DNA of 64,000 bases from JBHJGP01 sp050331695 (GTDB lineage Bacteria; Pseudomonadota; Alphaproteobacteria; Geminicoccales; Geminicoccaceae), in the NCBI GenBank assembly GCA_050331695.1, contig JBHJGP010000012.1:254016-318015 (forward strand), in the 5' to 3' direction. The stretch's first letter is position 1. Each line of letters opens with the position of its first letter. The notes beneath the pieces are model-generated. The model was given only the letters and a program-made list of their open reading frames with translations. It was not told the DNA's origin and made no database searches. Shown here one piece after another: positions 40,930 through 50,382 of the stretch. Both the position numbers and the translations under genes were made by a program.

Positions 40930-43038
40930 TCAAAGCCTGGGTTCCGGCGGCTGGAGCGAGCGCATCCGCTGCCGGAGTTCCTGGGTCATCGCCTTGGCAT
41001 CGGAAGCGTCGCGAACGACCCGGGGCGTGATCATGACCAGAAGTTCCGTGCGCTGTTCGCTGATATCCGTTGTCTTGAACAGCTCGCCCAGGCCCGGAAT
41101 ATCCTGAAGCAGGGGCACGCCGGTGGTGATGACCCCATTGGCGTCGCGGATCAGGCCGCCGAGGGCCAGGCTTTCGCCATCATTGACGGCGACCGTCGTG
41201 GCGATGCGCCTTTGCTGGATGGTCGGCGAATCGATACCTGACGTGGTGGTTGGAACGACGTCGCTCACATCCTGTTCGATCTCCAACAGGACCAGGCCGT
41301 TGTCGCCGACCCGTGGCGCCACCCGCATGGTGACGCCGGTGTCCCGATAACTGACGGAATTGACGATCGGTGCCGCCGGATCGGTGATGCTGACGGCGCT
41401 CTGGGTGACGATCGGCACCTGATCACCCACCTGAAGTGTCGCCTGGCGATTGTCGAGCACCATGATCGACGGCGACGAGATCACATTGACGTCCGTGATC
41501 CCGGAAAGCGCATTCAGGACCACGGCCGCATCGGCGCCGGAAAGGAGGAGTGAGAGGCCGGGCACGCGCGGCGCGACCAGACCATCCGCCGCGCCCGCGA
41601 ACTGCGCCTGGAAATCGCCGAACTGAAAAAACCATTCGAGACCGTAGCGAAGATCGTCGGCCAGCGTGACCTCGGCGATCGTCATCTCGAGCAGGACCTG
41701 GTTCGGTGCCGCGTCCAGCCGTTCGGTGACCGCCAAGGCCTGTTCCACCAGTTCCGGGGGCAAGCGCAGGATCAGGGCGTTGTTGGTGTCGTCGGCGACG
41801 GCGTAGAGTTTCTTGGCCGAACCGGCGGGACGCGAGGGCTCGGCGGGGGCGAAGTCCAGGGCTTCGCCGCCGTCGGCCGAGAGCGAGACCGGCGATGCGC
41901 CCGGCGCCAGCAGCGATTGATCGGCCTCGCTTTTCGCCGTCACGCCGCCGAACACCTGGTTCACCAGATCGGCGAGCTCCCGGGCCGTTCGGTTCTGAAC
42001 CTCATAGACGTGAATATCGTCCTGATCGGCGGCACCCTGGTCTAGAAGCGGCATGAACATCTCGGCGAGGTCCACGACCCCCGGATAGGGTGTGACCACG
42101 AGAATGGACCTGGAGCGCTCGATCGGCAGGATCCGAGTGGCGGAGCTCTGTTCGACCTCCGGCGCATCGGCCACCATCAAGGTCAGCTCCGAGGCGATTT
42201 CGGCGACATTGCCTGAGCGCACGGGCAGCATGGCGAACGACATGCCCCGCAGCCAGTCGACGTCAAAGATCTCGACCGTCTCCTGGATCTGGGTGAGTTC
42301 AGCCCGGGAGCCCGACACCATCAGGAGACGCCGCTTATCGTCGGCGCTCAGCGTGGCGTCCGGCCCCATGACCGGTTCCAACAGACGGATCATCTCGCTC
42401 GGCGCGATGTGCTTGAGACGCAAAATCCGGTTGGCGTAGCCAATCTGGTCGCCGATGGCGCCATACTCGACCGGCGACGAGCGGAGCGCGGTCGATCCGG
42501 GTTCGGCCGCGACCAGACGCAGCACGTCGCCCTGGCGGATCAACGCCGCGCCTTTGGCGGCGAGCGCCGATTCCAAGAGCGCGATCACCTGGCGCGGCGG
42601 CACTGGTCGGGGCGCCTCCAGCGTGATCAGCCCCTCGATCTCATCCTCGATGACATAAGGAACGCCCAGCAAATCGCCCAACACCTTGGACGCCAGCTCG
42701 CTGACGCCGACATCGACCAGATTGAGCGTGAGCGGTTGATCCTCGTCGATCTCAAGCGGAACGGTCGTCGGCGGCCCTTGAACCACGCCGTCGCCATAGA
42801 CCACCAAAGGCGGGCTCGGCTGCGGCGTCCTAGCCTCGAAGGTCTCGAGACGAGGTCTGGACCGATTTGAGGAGCGGTCCCGCCAGGCCTCCGAAACGGT
42901 GGGCAGCGCCGCATTGAGGTCGGGCCGGGTCGCCGATTGCGGGCTGCAGCCGAGTAGACAGGCGAGGCCCGTGAGGCTCGCGCCGACCCGTTTCCAGGGG
43001 ACGCCGACGCTAGGGCCGGGCGGCGAGATCGACGCCAT
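40930..43038 (-). CDS. gspD: Type II secretion outer-membrane secretin GspD
   Basis: The 702-residue protein starts with a lipoprotein-type signal (LTGLACLLGCS, lipobox Cys near residue 31), then N0-N3 periplasmic domains (about residues 90-400, with IAPSEMIRLLEPVMG) and a C-terminal secretin channel (about 450-690, with VPIVTQSAVSITDPAAPIVNSVSYRDTGVTMRVAPRV and ALGGLIRD). It forms the outer-membrane gate. Being a probable lipoprotein, it may not need a separate pilotin. It overlaps gspN by 29 bases and is last in the L-M-N-D operon. Confidence 0.93.
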   Translation of the reverse strand: MASISPPGPSVGVPWKRVGASLTGLACLLGCSPQSATRPDLNAALPTVSEAWRDRSSNRSRPRLETFEARTPQPSPPLVVYGDGVVQGPPTTVPLEIDEDQPLTLNLVDVGVSELASKVLGDLLGVPYVIEDEIEGLITLEAPRPVPPRQVIALLESALAAKGAALIRQGDVLRLVAAEPGSTALRSSPVEYGAIGDQIGYANRILRLKHIAPSEMIRLLEPVMGPDATLSADDKRRLLMVSGSRAELTQIQETVEIFDVDWLRGMSFAMLPVRSGNVAEIASELTLMVADAPEVEQSSATRILPIERSRSILVVTPYPGVVDLAEMFMPLLDQGAADQDDIHVYEVQNRTARELADLVNQVFGGVTAKSEADQSLLAPGASPVSLSADGGEALDFAPAEPSRPAGSAKKLYAVADDTNNALILRLPPELVEQALAVTERLDAAPNQVLLEMTIAEVTLADDLRYGLEWFFQFGDFQAQFAGAADGLVAPRVPGLSLLLSGADAAVVLNALSGITDVNVISSPSIMVLDNRQATLQVGDQVPIVTQSAVSITDPAAPIVNSVSYRDTGVTMRVAPRVGDNGLVLLEIEQDVSDVVPTTTSGIDSPTIQQRRIATTVAVNDGESLALGGLIRDANGVITTGVPLLQDIPGLGELFKTTDISEQRTELLVMITPRVVRDASDAKAMTQELRQRMRSLQPPEPRL

Positions 43039-43531
43039 CTCCGTCCTCCTCCTGTTCGGGGCGCAAAAACAGTGTCACCACATCACCGCCGCCTTCCAGA
43101 TCGACCCGGTCCTTGCGAACGCGGAGCAGCAGCCAGCCCTCGAAGCGATCGCCCAGACCGACCCAGGAGCCTTCGGGATCGGCATCGCTGGCGAGCAGGG
43201 CCTCTCGTCTTTTTCCCAGGGTGATGACGCCCCGCAGGCTCAGCCCTTCGGTGTCGAACCAAAGCTCCTCACTGACCGGGTCGTCGGAAACGGCCTTTTC
43301 GTCTGCGGACGGGCGTCTCGAGGCGGCGAACAGGGGCCTGGCCTCGGCCTCGGCAGCGAAAGGGGCCTCAAGGGCCAAGCTCGCCGTAGCACGCGGCACC
43401 GCCACCGGCACCAGGGTGGGCTGGTCGCCCAGGTGGATCAGCGGCCGGTGCCCCGCCCATAAGAGACCAGCGGCCAGGAGAACGAAAAACACCGCCATCA
43501 GAGCCTGGCGGATGTACCAGAGCCGGTTCAT
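43010..43531 (-). CDS. gspN: Type II secretion protein N (XpsN-like, GspC equivalent)
   Basis: The 173-residue protein has a short cytoplasmic N-terminus, one membrane helix (about residues 10-27) and a periplasmic domain with TEGLSLRGVITLGKRREALLASD that resembles the homology region of GspC/XpsN. There is no PDZ domain. The order L-M-N-D matches the Xanthomonas xps cluster, where XpsN links the inner-membrane platform to the secretin. The start ATGA overlaps the gspM stop. No other gspC is present, so it probably fills that role. Confidence 0.75.
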   Translation of the reverse strand: MNRLWYIRQALMAVFFVLLAAGLLWAGHRPLIHLGDQPTLVPVAVPRATASLALEAPFAAEAEARPLFAASRRPSADEKAVSDDPVSEELWFDTEGLSLRGVITLGKRREALLASDADPEGSWVGLGDRFEGWLLLRVRKDRVDLEGGGDVVTLFLRPEQEEDGDGVDLAARP

Positions 43532-44106
43532 GACGGCTCCAGGCGCTGGAGCGCACTGATTGCCAAGGTCGCCTTGAGCGAGGAGGCTAGATCCAGATCA
43601 CGACGGTCGACCGTCTCAAACGACCGAAGTCGAAGCTGCTCGACGATCAGGATCGGCCGGTTCTTGTCCAGATCCTGGAGCAGGTTGAGCAGATCCCCAT
43701 AGCCGATCTCGAAGGCCACCTGCAAACGCGGGCGAAACACCCGTTCGTCCTTCTTCCCAGGAAGCGTCTCGAGGCTTTCCAGCTTGCCGCCGGCCTCTCG
43801 GACCAGCGCCGTCGCTTCCGCCTGGAGAAGCGCGTTCGCCCGGCTTTCACCGCCGCCCGGCAAAAAAGCCTCGGTCATGACATCGGCGCCAGCGGCTTCA
43901 TCGAGGGCTGCGGCCACCTCCGGTCCGGCCCGCAGATGGGCTTTGAGTTTTGCCAGCTTTCGTTGCTCGGCGTTGGCCTCTGCCTTCGTCTGGGCCCACC
44001 AGTTCGCCAACGCCGGGATCGTCAGCGCGAGCATCGATCCGACGATCAAGGTCAGAAGCCCGACCGCCATCGCACGATCCAGCCAGCGGGGCCGACCGGC
44101 GGTCAC
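43528..44106 (-). CDS. gspM: Type II secretion protein GspM
   Basis: The 192-residue bitopic protein has one N-terminal membrane helix (about residues 14-33), a coiled-coil (about 36-60) and a ferredoxin-like periplasmic domain with TALVREAGGKLESLETLPGKKDERVFRPRLQV, as in GspM. It starts at GTG overlapping the gspL stop (GTGA). GspM binds GspL and helps place the ATPase GspE at the membrane. Confidence 0.82.
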   Translation of the reverse strand: MTAGRPRWLDRAMAVGLLTLIVGSMLALTIPALANWWAQTKAEANAEQRKLAKLKAHLRAGPEVAAALDEAAGADVMTEAFLPGGGESRANALLQAEATALVREAGGKLESLETLPGKKDERVFRPRLQVAFEIGYGDLLNLLQDLDKNRPILIVEQLRLRSFETVDRRDLDLASSLKATLAISALQRLEPS

Positions 44107-45071
44107 GGCCTGTCATCCGATGGGACGTGTTTGCGCATGGCGATCTCGAAACGATCGACATCGAAGCGGGAATCGCGAACGATCGGCGAGGTCAACCGCA
44201 CCTGGGCGAAGTTGGGGCGCGCCTCGAGATCCCGGATCAAGGGCGCCGCGTCCGAACTCCGGCCGATCAGCGTGATCGTTCCTTCCTCGAACCTCAGTTC
44301 GGTGAGCCAGGCGCCGTCCGGCAAAGCCTGGGCGATCTCGTCGATCAACACGCTGATCGAGACCCGATCGGCCACGGCGCCCTGGAGCAACTCGATGTCG
44401 GCCAGAACGCGTTCAAGCTGCTGGCGTTGGGCCAGCACCTCCCGGGCCGCTCCCTCAGCCTCGGCGATGGAGGCGGCCAGCGCGTCGCGGCCCTGATCGA
44501 GCCGCCACCATTGAAGCCCAGCGGCGTAAGCCAGACAAAGCACGCAGATCGCGGCGAGCCAGCGATTGGGCCACGCCAAGACCGGCTTTCGCTGCGGTCG
44601 CAGAGCATCCGGCAACAGATTGAGACCGAGCGCAGCACCGTCCAGCTCGAGATCGACGGCGGCGACGACCCAGCCGGCTTCCCGTGCGCGAGCGAGGGCG
44701 CCTTCCACCGCCGACGCTGGCAATGCCGCGATGTCGATCAGCCCATCCAAAAGCCGGTAATCCCAAAAGGGCGGCTCGTCCGCGAGCGGCCAGTGCGCTT
44801 CCAGATGGAGATCGCATGCGCTCCGAACCGCTTTTTTCGCCAGTGGCGCGGAAGGCAGCGCGAGACGGAGCGCAGGCAGATCGACGAGGATCAGACGAAC
44901 CGGATGGGCGGTTGACCGGGAAGCGCCGGGCGCCTCCAACGCTTCTCCGTCAAAGCGAACCTCCTTGAGCCGAACGTCTGCCGACCGTCCCTTCGGCAGG
45001 CAATCGGCCAGCTCCTGTCTCCACCAGGAGACAAAACGGCTGGCGGCCGGCGCAAGCGTGGCCAGGTCCAT
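44103..45071 (-). CDS. gspL: Type II secretion protein GspL/PilN-like
   Basis: ATG 45071 is preferred because GAAGGA lies 9 bases upstream; a TTG at 45080 is the alternative. The 322-residue protein has a cytoplasmic part (about residues 1-165), one membrane helix (WLAAICVLCLAYAAGLQWW, about 178-196), a coiled coil (about 200-250) and a periplasmic PilN-type domain with EIAQALPDGAWLTELRFEEGTITLIG. GspL holds GspE at the inner membrane. It is the first gene of the minus-strand L-M-N-D operon and is divergent from gspE. Confidence 0.85.
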   Translation of the reverse strand: MDLATLAPAASRFVSWWRQELADCLPKGRSADVRLKEVRFDGEALEAPGASRSTAHPVRLILVDLPALRLALPSAPLAKKAVRSACDLHLEAHWPLADEPPFWDYRLLDGLIDIAALPASAVEGALARAREAGWVVAAVDLELDGAALGLNLLPDALRPQRKPVLAWPNRWLAAICVLCLAYAAGLQWWRLDQGRDALAASIAEAEGAAREVLAQRQQLERVLADIELLQGAVADRVSISVLIDEIAQALPDGAWLTELRFEEGTITLIGRSSDAAPLIRDLEARPNFAQVRLTSPIVRDSRFDVDRFEIAMRKHVPSDDRP

Positions 45072-45189
45072 GGACGGCAATCCTTCGGAGCAGGTGACGA
45101 GCCTTCGAAGGAGGTATCGGCTCTGGCCAGACGAATGGATGCATCGTGATCGAACCTTGCGTCCGATGAGACGGCAGCAGCCGTACTAG

Positions 45190-46926
45190 ATGTCGCGGAG
45201 GCATGATGAGGACCCGCCGAGCACCATGATGACCGTCGTTTCTGCGCCAGCACCACCAGCGATCTTCGATCTCGGCGATCCCCGGCTCGACGCCTTGTTC
45301 GCCGAGCTGATCGCCTCCGGCGCCGCCGACGAGCAGGATCTGTTGAGAGCGGTGAAGGCGAGCCGGCAAACGGACGGCCGAGCCGACCTGGCGCTGATCA
45401 GCCTCGGCATTCTGAGCGAAGAGAGGCTGGCCGAGGCTTGGGCGGGCGCGCTGGGCTGGCCCTACCTGTCCGGCTCGGATTTGCTGGAAGAGCTGGTGAT
45501 GCCGGCCGCCATCAAGCTCGGCTTTCTTCGCCGCGGCGGCATGTGCATTCTGCCCGGGGACGACGGCACGAACCTGCTCGTGGTTTCCGACCCCTTGAAC
45601 GAGACGGCGATCACGAGCGTTCGTTTTGCGCTGGCTGAGCAGATGGCCATGGCCATCGCCGCCCCTTCGACAATCGAGCGGGCTCTCAAAGCCGTCGAGG
45701 ACCCGTTGACAGCCGTGGCGCCTGTCGAGCGGGACCATGAGGACGACGTCGCCAGGTTGCGGGACCAGGCAAGCGACGCCCCGGTCATCCGCTGGGTCGA
45801 CCGCCTGATCGCCGATGCGGTGGAGCGAGGCGCTTCCGACATCCATCTCGAGCCGGAAGACCGGCAAGTCGGTCTGAGGTTGCGGGTCGATGGCCGCCTG
45901 CAGGCCCTGGAACCGGTGACACCGAGCATGGCCGCGGCAGCCACGTCGCGGATCAAGATCCTGGGCCGGCTCGATATCGCCGAGCGTCGCCTGCCCCAGG
46001 ATGGCCGTTGCAGCGTCAACGTCCGGGGGAGGCCGATCGATCTTCGCATCGCCACGGCGCCAACCAGCCACGGTGAGGCGGTGGTTCTGCGCATTCTGGA
46101 CAAGAACCGGGCGCTCCTCGATCTGGAAGCGCTCGGCTACACCGCCGAAGCGCAGGCGTGCGCCAGGGCCCTTCTGACAAAACCCAACGGCATCATCCTG
46201 GTGACCGGACCCACCGGCGCCGGCAAGACGACCACGCTCTACGCCGCTCTCGACCAGTTGCGGGGCTCGGACCGCAAGCTGATTTCGGTGGAAGATCCAA
46301 TCGAATATGAGCTTACCGGTATCTCTCAGATCCAGGCGCAACCGGGCATCGGGCTCACCTTCGCCGCCGCGCTCCGCTCGATCCTCCGCCATGATCCGGA
46401 CATCGTCATGGTCGGCGAAATCCGCGACCGGGAGACGGCGGAGGTCGCGATCGAGGCGGCGCTCACGGGGCATCTGGTCCTGAGCACCCTGCACACCAAC
46501 AATGCCGCCGCCGCGCTCACCCGATTGGCCGAGATGGGGCTTCCGGCCTATCTGCTGGCGGCGGCCATGCGCGGGATCATCGCCCAGCGATTGCTGAGAC
46601 GGGTTTGCCGTAACTGCGTGACGCCGGCGCCGCCCGGCGAAGCGTTGGCTGAGCGGCTGGGTCTCGACCAGACCGCCGGTTTCAGCACCGGTTCGGGATG
46701 TCGTTCCTGCCAGCGGACCGGCTTTCGTGGACGGATCGCGGCCGCCGAAATCCTCGAGGTGACCGAGGCTATTCAGTCCCTGGTCCTGGCCGGCGCCAGC
46801 GAAATGCGGATCCGTCAGGCGGCCGTGGATGACGGCATGGTGCCGCTCTTCGGGGACGCCCTGGCCAAGGCTCAAGCCGGACTGACCACGATCGAGGAAG
46901 CTCTCACCCTGGCGGAGCGTATCTGA
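45190..46926 (+). CDS. gspE: Type II secretion ATPase GspE
   Basis: The 578-residue ATPase has an N-terminal GspE_N domain (about residues 35-185), Walker A GPTGAGKTTT (about 339-348), Asp box and Walker B DPDIVMVGEIRDRET, HTNNAAAALTRL, and a four-cysteine zinc site (CRNC and CRSC). It powers pseudopilus assembly. The start is not settled: ATG 45190 and ATG 45226/45229 all lack a clear ribosome site. It heads the plus-strand operon E-F-H-I-J-K. Confidence 0.93.
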   Translation: MSRRHDEDPPSTMMTVVSAPAPPAIFDLGDPRLDALFAELIASGAADEQDLLRAVKASRQTDGRADLALISLGILSEERLAEAWAGALGWPYLSGSDLLEELVMPAAIKLGFLRRGGMCILPGDDGTNLLVVSDPLNETAITSVRFALAEQMAMAIAAPSTIERALKAVEDPLTAVAPVERDHEDDVARLRDQASDAPVIRWVDRLIADAVERGASDIHLEPEDRQVGLRLRVDGRLQALEPVTPSMAAAATSRIKILGRLDIAERRLPQDGRCSVNVRGRPIDLRIATAPTSHGEAVVLRILDKNRALLDLEALGYTAEAQACARALLTKPNGIILVTGPTGAGKTTTLYAALDQLRGSDRKLISVEDPIEYELTGISQIQAQPGIGLTFAAALRSILRHDPDIVMVGEIRDRETAEVAIEAALTGHLVLSTLHTNNAAAALTRLAEMGLPAYLLAAAMRGIIAQRLLRRVCRNCVTPAPPGEALAERLGLDQTAGFSTGSGCRSCQRTGFRGRIAAAEILEVTEAIQSLVLAGASEMRIRQAAVDDGMVPLFGDALAKAQAGLTTIEEALTLAERI

Positions 46927-46929
46927 GCC

Positions 46930-48132
46930 ATGGCCGTATGGACCTATCGGGCGGCTGCCAGCGACGGCCGGATAGTGGAAGGCCGGCTCGAGGCGAACGA
47001 TCGATCCGAGGCGCTGAACCGCCTCCAGAGCAAAAACGGCATCATCTTTCACCTGGCCGAAGCGGGTGACGGATCCGCGCCTCCACAAGGCGGGACCAAG
47101 CTTTCAAGGCCTGAGCTCATCACCTTGAGCGAAGAGCTGGGCGCGTTGTTGGAAGCTCAGTTGCCGCTGGATGAAGCCCTCTCGACCCTGATCGCATCCA
47201 CCCGCCGTCAATCCGCCCGCCGGGCGCTCATCCAGGTGAGCGAAGCCATTGCCGGCGGGTCGACGCTATCGGACGCCATGGCGGGCGCGGTCAAAAATCT
47301 GCCGGGCGCGGCAGCCGGGCTGATCCGCGCCGGCGAATTGGAGGGAGATTTGGGAAGCGCCTTCGCCCGGCTCGCAAGCCTGCTGCACCGCCAGCGAAAC
47401 TTGCAAAAGTCGATCGGCGGAGCGTTGATTTATCCGGCGATCCTTTTGGCGATGACCGTGGCATCGCTGGCGATGATCCTGCTCGCCGTCGTGCCCAATC
47501 TGGAGCCCTTGTTCCTGGGCGCCGGGGACGCCATGCCCCTGTCGGCATCGGTTCTGCTCAGCTCGTCAGCCTTTCTACGCGAGCAGGGTGCCCTTCTGTG
47601 CCTGGTCCTCGCAATGGTGGTCGGAACGGGTATGACCTTCGCTCGCCGACCTGAAGCCCGCACCTTCCTCGAGCGGCGTTTGCTGGCGCTGCCGGTGGTG
47701 GGCGATCTGATCCGAGCCATGGAGGCGTCGATGGCTCTGCGCCTTGTCAGTGCGCTCATCTCGAGTGGGGCGCCGCTTCCCGACGCGCTCGATCGGGCGG
47801 CGGGAGCCATGGGCACGAGAGCCTTCGCCACCGGCTTGGCGGCGATATCCAACGATCTCCGTCAGGGCGGCGTTCTACCCACCCTCGTCGCGAAAGAACG
47901 CGTATTCCCGCCGGCAGCGGCGCGCATGGCGGCCGTGGGTGTTCGAACGGGGCGCCTGGCGCCCATGCTCCTGGCCGCGGCCGAGACGATCGAAAGGGAC
48001 GGGGATGGTCTCGCGAAGAAGATCACGACGGTCCTGCCGCCGGCCCTGACCCTCGCCATGGGAGGTCTGATCGCCGCCGTCGTCCTGTCGATCCTCACCG
48101 CCATCATGAGCGTCAATGAGCTTGCGATCTGA
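46930..48132 (+). CDS. gspF: Type II secretion platform protein GspF
   Basis: The 400-residue protein has the two repeated GspF/PilC domains (about residues 60-185 and 265-385), each with LGALLEAQLPLDEAL- or ALISSGAPLPDALDRAAG-type segments, and three membrane helices (near 165-190, 215-235 and 375-395). It is the inner-membrane platform that GspE drives. It starts 3 bases after gspE. Confidence 0.92.
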   Translation: MAVWTYRAAASDGRIVEGRLEANDRSEALNRLQSKNGIIFHLAEAGDGSAPPQGGTKLSRPELITLSEELGALLEAQLPLDEALSTLIASTRRQSARRALIQVSEAIAGGSTLSDAMAGAVKNLPGAAAGLIRAGELEGDLGSAFARLASLLHRQRNLQKSIGGALIYPAILLAMTVASLAMILLAVVPNLEPLFLGAGDAMPLSASVLLSSSAFLREQGALLCLVLAMVVGTGMTFARRPEARTFLERRLLALPVVGDLIRAMEASMALRLVSALISSGAPLPDALDRAAGAMGTRAFATGLAAISNDLRQGGVLPTLVAKERVFPPAAARMAAVGVRTGRLAPMLLAAAETIERDGDGLAKKITTVLPPALTLAMGGLIAAVVLSILTAIMSVNELAI

Positions 48133-48598
48133 GTGCCCGTCCCCCGGGTCCGACGGCGGCTTCTCGCTTCTGGAGATGCTGATCGTGATGGCGATCATCG
48201 CGCTCGTCGCCGGATCGATCTCGCTCGGCTTTCGCGGTGCCAGCGACGCCATGCGTATCCGTGCTGCGGCGTCCGACGTGGCTCGTGCCCTGATCGCTGC
48301 CCGAACCCAAGCCATCAGCCAGAACCGGGAAAGCCAGGTCATCATCGACACGGCCAACGCCGAACTGCGCGTGGAGCCCGGCGGATGGGTGACTTCGCTC
48401 GTGGGTCAGAAGATATCGGTTCTGGGCGCGCGCCAGGAGCAATTGAACGAAAACAATATCGCCGTCCGCTTTTACCCAGACGGCGGGTCTACCGGCGTCC
48501 GGCTCACGCTCACCACCGGCACCAAGACCTTCGTCACCGAGGTGGATTGGCTGACCGGCCGGGTCCGGGTCGAGGAGGTGGCCGATGGCCGGCACTGA
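48116..48598 (+). CDS. gspH: Type II secretion minor pseudopilin GspH
   Basis: The 160-residue protein has the prepilin signal GGFSLLEMLIVMAIIALVAGSI with Glu at +5, followed by ASDVARALIAARTQAISQNRESQVII, typical of GspH. Its start overlaps gspF by 17 bases. It is a minor subunit near the pseudopilus tip. Confidence 0.87.
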   Translation: MSLRSECPSPGSDGGFSLLEMLIVMAIIALVAGSISLGFRGASDAMRIRAAASDVARALIAARTQAISQNRESQVIIDTANAELRVEPGGWVTSLVGQKISVLGARQEQLNENNIAVRFYPDGGSTGVRLTLTTGTKTFVTEVDWLTGRVRVEEVADGRH

Positions 48599-48953
48599 CC
48601 GCGGCTTTACCCTTATCGAGACCCTTGTTGCCTTCGCCATCCTCGCGGCCGGGATGGTCACCATCCAACAGATCTACGCCGCCAGCTTCCGCGCCCAGGG
48701 CAGCGCCCGAAACCTCGACGAGACCCTCGCCGTCGCCCAGTCGATCCTGAGCGGCATCGACGCCACCAGAGAGACGGTCCCGCAACAGCTCGAGGGTGAG
48801 CACGGCGACGTGTCCTGGCGCGCCTCGATCGAGTCCTTCGGGGCGCCTGCCAACGGGCTGATCCGGATCAGCGTCCGCGCCGAAGCGCCGGGCGGCCAAG
48901 AGGTTCGTCTCTCGAGCCTGAGGTATCGTGGCAGGACGGCGGCCGATCCTTGA
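48585..48953 (+). CDS. gspI: Type II secretion minor pseudopilin GspI
   Basis: The 122-residue protein begins with the prepilin signal RGFTLIETLVAFAILAAGMV (Glu at +5) and has the short beta-rich GspI body with LDETLAVAQSILSGID. The start overlaps gspH by 14 bases. With J and K it forms the pseudopilus tip complex. Confidence 0.87.
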   Translation: MAGTDRGFTLIETLVAFAILAAGMVTIQQIYAASFRAQGSARNLDETLAVAQSILSGIDATRETVPQQLEGEHGDVSWRASIESFGAPANGLIRISVRAEAPGGQEVRLSSLRYRGRTAADP

Positions 48954-49531
48954 GACCCCGCCAACCTGATGCCGGCTTCTCGCTGGTCGAGGTCCTGGTC
49001 GCGATCTCGATCCTGGCGCTCATCACCGGCATGGCCTTCGGTTCGCTCAGTTTCGGCGCCCGGGTTTGGGAACGCGGCAACGATAGCGCCGTCACCGAGC
49101 AGCCCCTGATACGCGATGCGATCAGGACCTGGTTCGAAAGCGCTTGGCTCCATCCGATCCCGGCCGAAGATGGGTCGGCGGTGGTGCCCTTCAGCGGCGA
49201 TCACCGGTCCGTCGTCCTGGTCCGTTCCGAGACCCGACGGTTGGAGCCGGGCGGTTTCTTTCGCTACCGGCTTTGGGCTGAGCAACGTGACACCGGCTTG
49301 GCCGTGCTTGTCGCCCGCACAGCGGTTGCCGAGCCGCTTGAAACCGAAGCGGTCGAGAACCAGCCGCGGGTCTTGTTTGAGGGGGCCTCACGCGTCGCCT
49401 TTTCCTACCTCGGAGAGGGCGGCTGGACCTCTAGCTGGCCCTCGGCCGAGAGGGCACCGGTCGCAATTCGTCTGGAGACGGTGGTCGACGGACGAAGCCG
49501 GTCGATGATCGTAGCCCCAGGCAGCCGATGA
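48950..49531 (+). CDS. gspJ: Type II secretion minor pseudopilin GspJ
   Basis: The 193-residue protein starts at TTG overlapping the gspI stop and has the prepilin signal AGFSLVEVLVAISILALITG followed by a GspJ-like body (FEGASRVAFSYLGEGGWTSSWP). It belongs to the tip complex with I and K. Confidence 0.85.
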   Translation: MRPRQPDAGFSLVEVLVAISILALITGMAFGSLSFGARVWERGNDSAVTEQPLIRDAIRTWFESAWLHPIPAEDGSAVVPFSGDHRSVVLVRSETRRLEPGGFFRYRLWAEQRDTGLAVLVARTAVAEPLETEAVENQPRVLFEGASRVAFSYLGEGGWTSSWPSAERAPVAIRLETVVDGRSRSMIVAPGSR

Positions 49532-50382
49532 CGATGCGCCGGCAAAGAGATCGGGCGTTCGCCCTAATCACCGTCATGTGGGTCCTCCTGCTCCTGGGGT
49601 TGGCGGCCGGTCTCTATGGTCAGCGGGTCCGGGCCCAGGTTCTGACAACCGTCAACAGGCTGGATATCGTGCAGGCGCGCCTCGCGGCCGATGCCGGCGT
49701 GGCGATCGCGCTTTCGATGCTGACCCGGGCCCGGGAAGGCAGTTCACCCATGCCGACCGGCGTCGCCTGCTCTATCGACGGGATCCGGCTTCGTCTGTCG
49801 ATCCAGGACGAACACGGCAAGATTGATCTGAACACAGCGTCGGAGACTATTTTGACCGAGGTTTTCGCTGGAGCAGGGCTTGCCCCGGCGACGGCCGGAG
49901 ACATCGCACGGAAGATGGCAGCGCGGCCGTCACCTTTCCGCTCGCTCGATCAGTTGGACCGCGTGGCCGGACTGCCTTGGCGGGTGGCCGATCGGGCGAA
50001 GCCGGCTCTCACCGTGTGGACGGGCCGGCCCGGGATTGATCCAGAGACGGCCCACCCTCAAGCTCTGGCCGCGGTCGAGAGAGCGGTCGGACTGGCAGGG
50101 GACCAGGCAAGCGGACGGGAACTGGCGCAGCTATTCGTTCGTGCCCTCTACAGCCAATCGCCGCGCCGCGACTACCAAGTGGTGGTGGAGACCAGAAGCC
50201 AGGAGGGCGCCGTCTTCGTCCGCGAAGCCGTTGTTCGTCTGGCGACAAAGCCAGGAGGTGAGCCTCGCATTCTTACCTGGAGAAGAGGGTCTCCTCGATC
50301 CGCCGCCACAGATGAACCGGCGGGTCGATCGCGGGTTCCTTGCGCCACGGTGCTTGAGGAAGGCGAGGCAGGCCGGACGTGA
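49528..50382 (+). CDS. gspK: Type II secretion minor pseudopilin GspK
   Basis: The 284-residue protein begins with a prepilin-like segment RAFALITVMWVLLLLGLAAGL (no Glu at +5, as is normal for GspK), has DEHGKIDLNTASETILTEVF, a helical insertion and the C-terminal YQVVVETRSQEGAVFVREAVVRL. It is shorter than typical GspK. The last 35 or so residues after LTWRR are arginine-, serine- and alanine-rich and overlap an opposing coding-like frame, so the true end may have been altered by frameshift. Confidence 0.82.
   Translation: MTMRRQRDRAFALITVMWVLLLLGLAAGLYGQRVRAQVLTTVNRLDIVQARLAADAGVAIALSMLTRAREGSSPMPTGVACSIDGIRLRLSIQDEHGKIDLNTASETILTEVFAGAGLAPATAGDIARKMAARPSPFRSLDQLDRVAGLPWRVADRAKPALTVWTGRPGIDPETAHPQALAAVERAVGLAGDQASGRELAQLFVRALYSQSPRRDYQVVVETRSQEGAVFVREAVVRLATKPGGEPRILTWRRGSPRSAATDEPAGRSRVPCATVLEEGEAGRT

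Noticed and set aside
44950..47088. 712-codon minus-strand open frame
   Set aside because: Covers gspE on the other strand; composition is arginine, glycine and histidine-rich with no recognisable domain.
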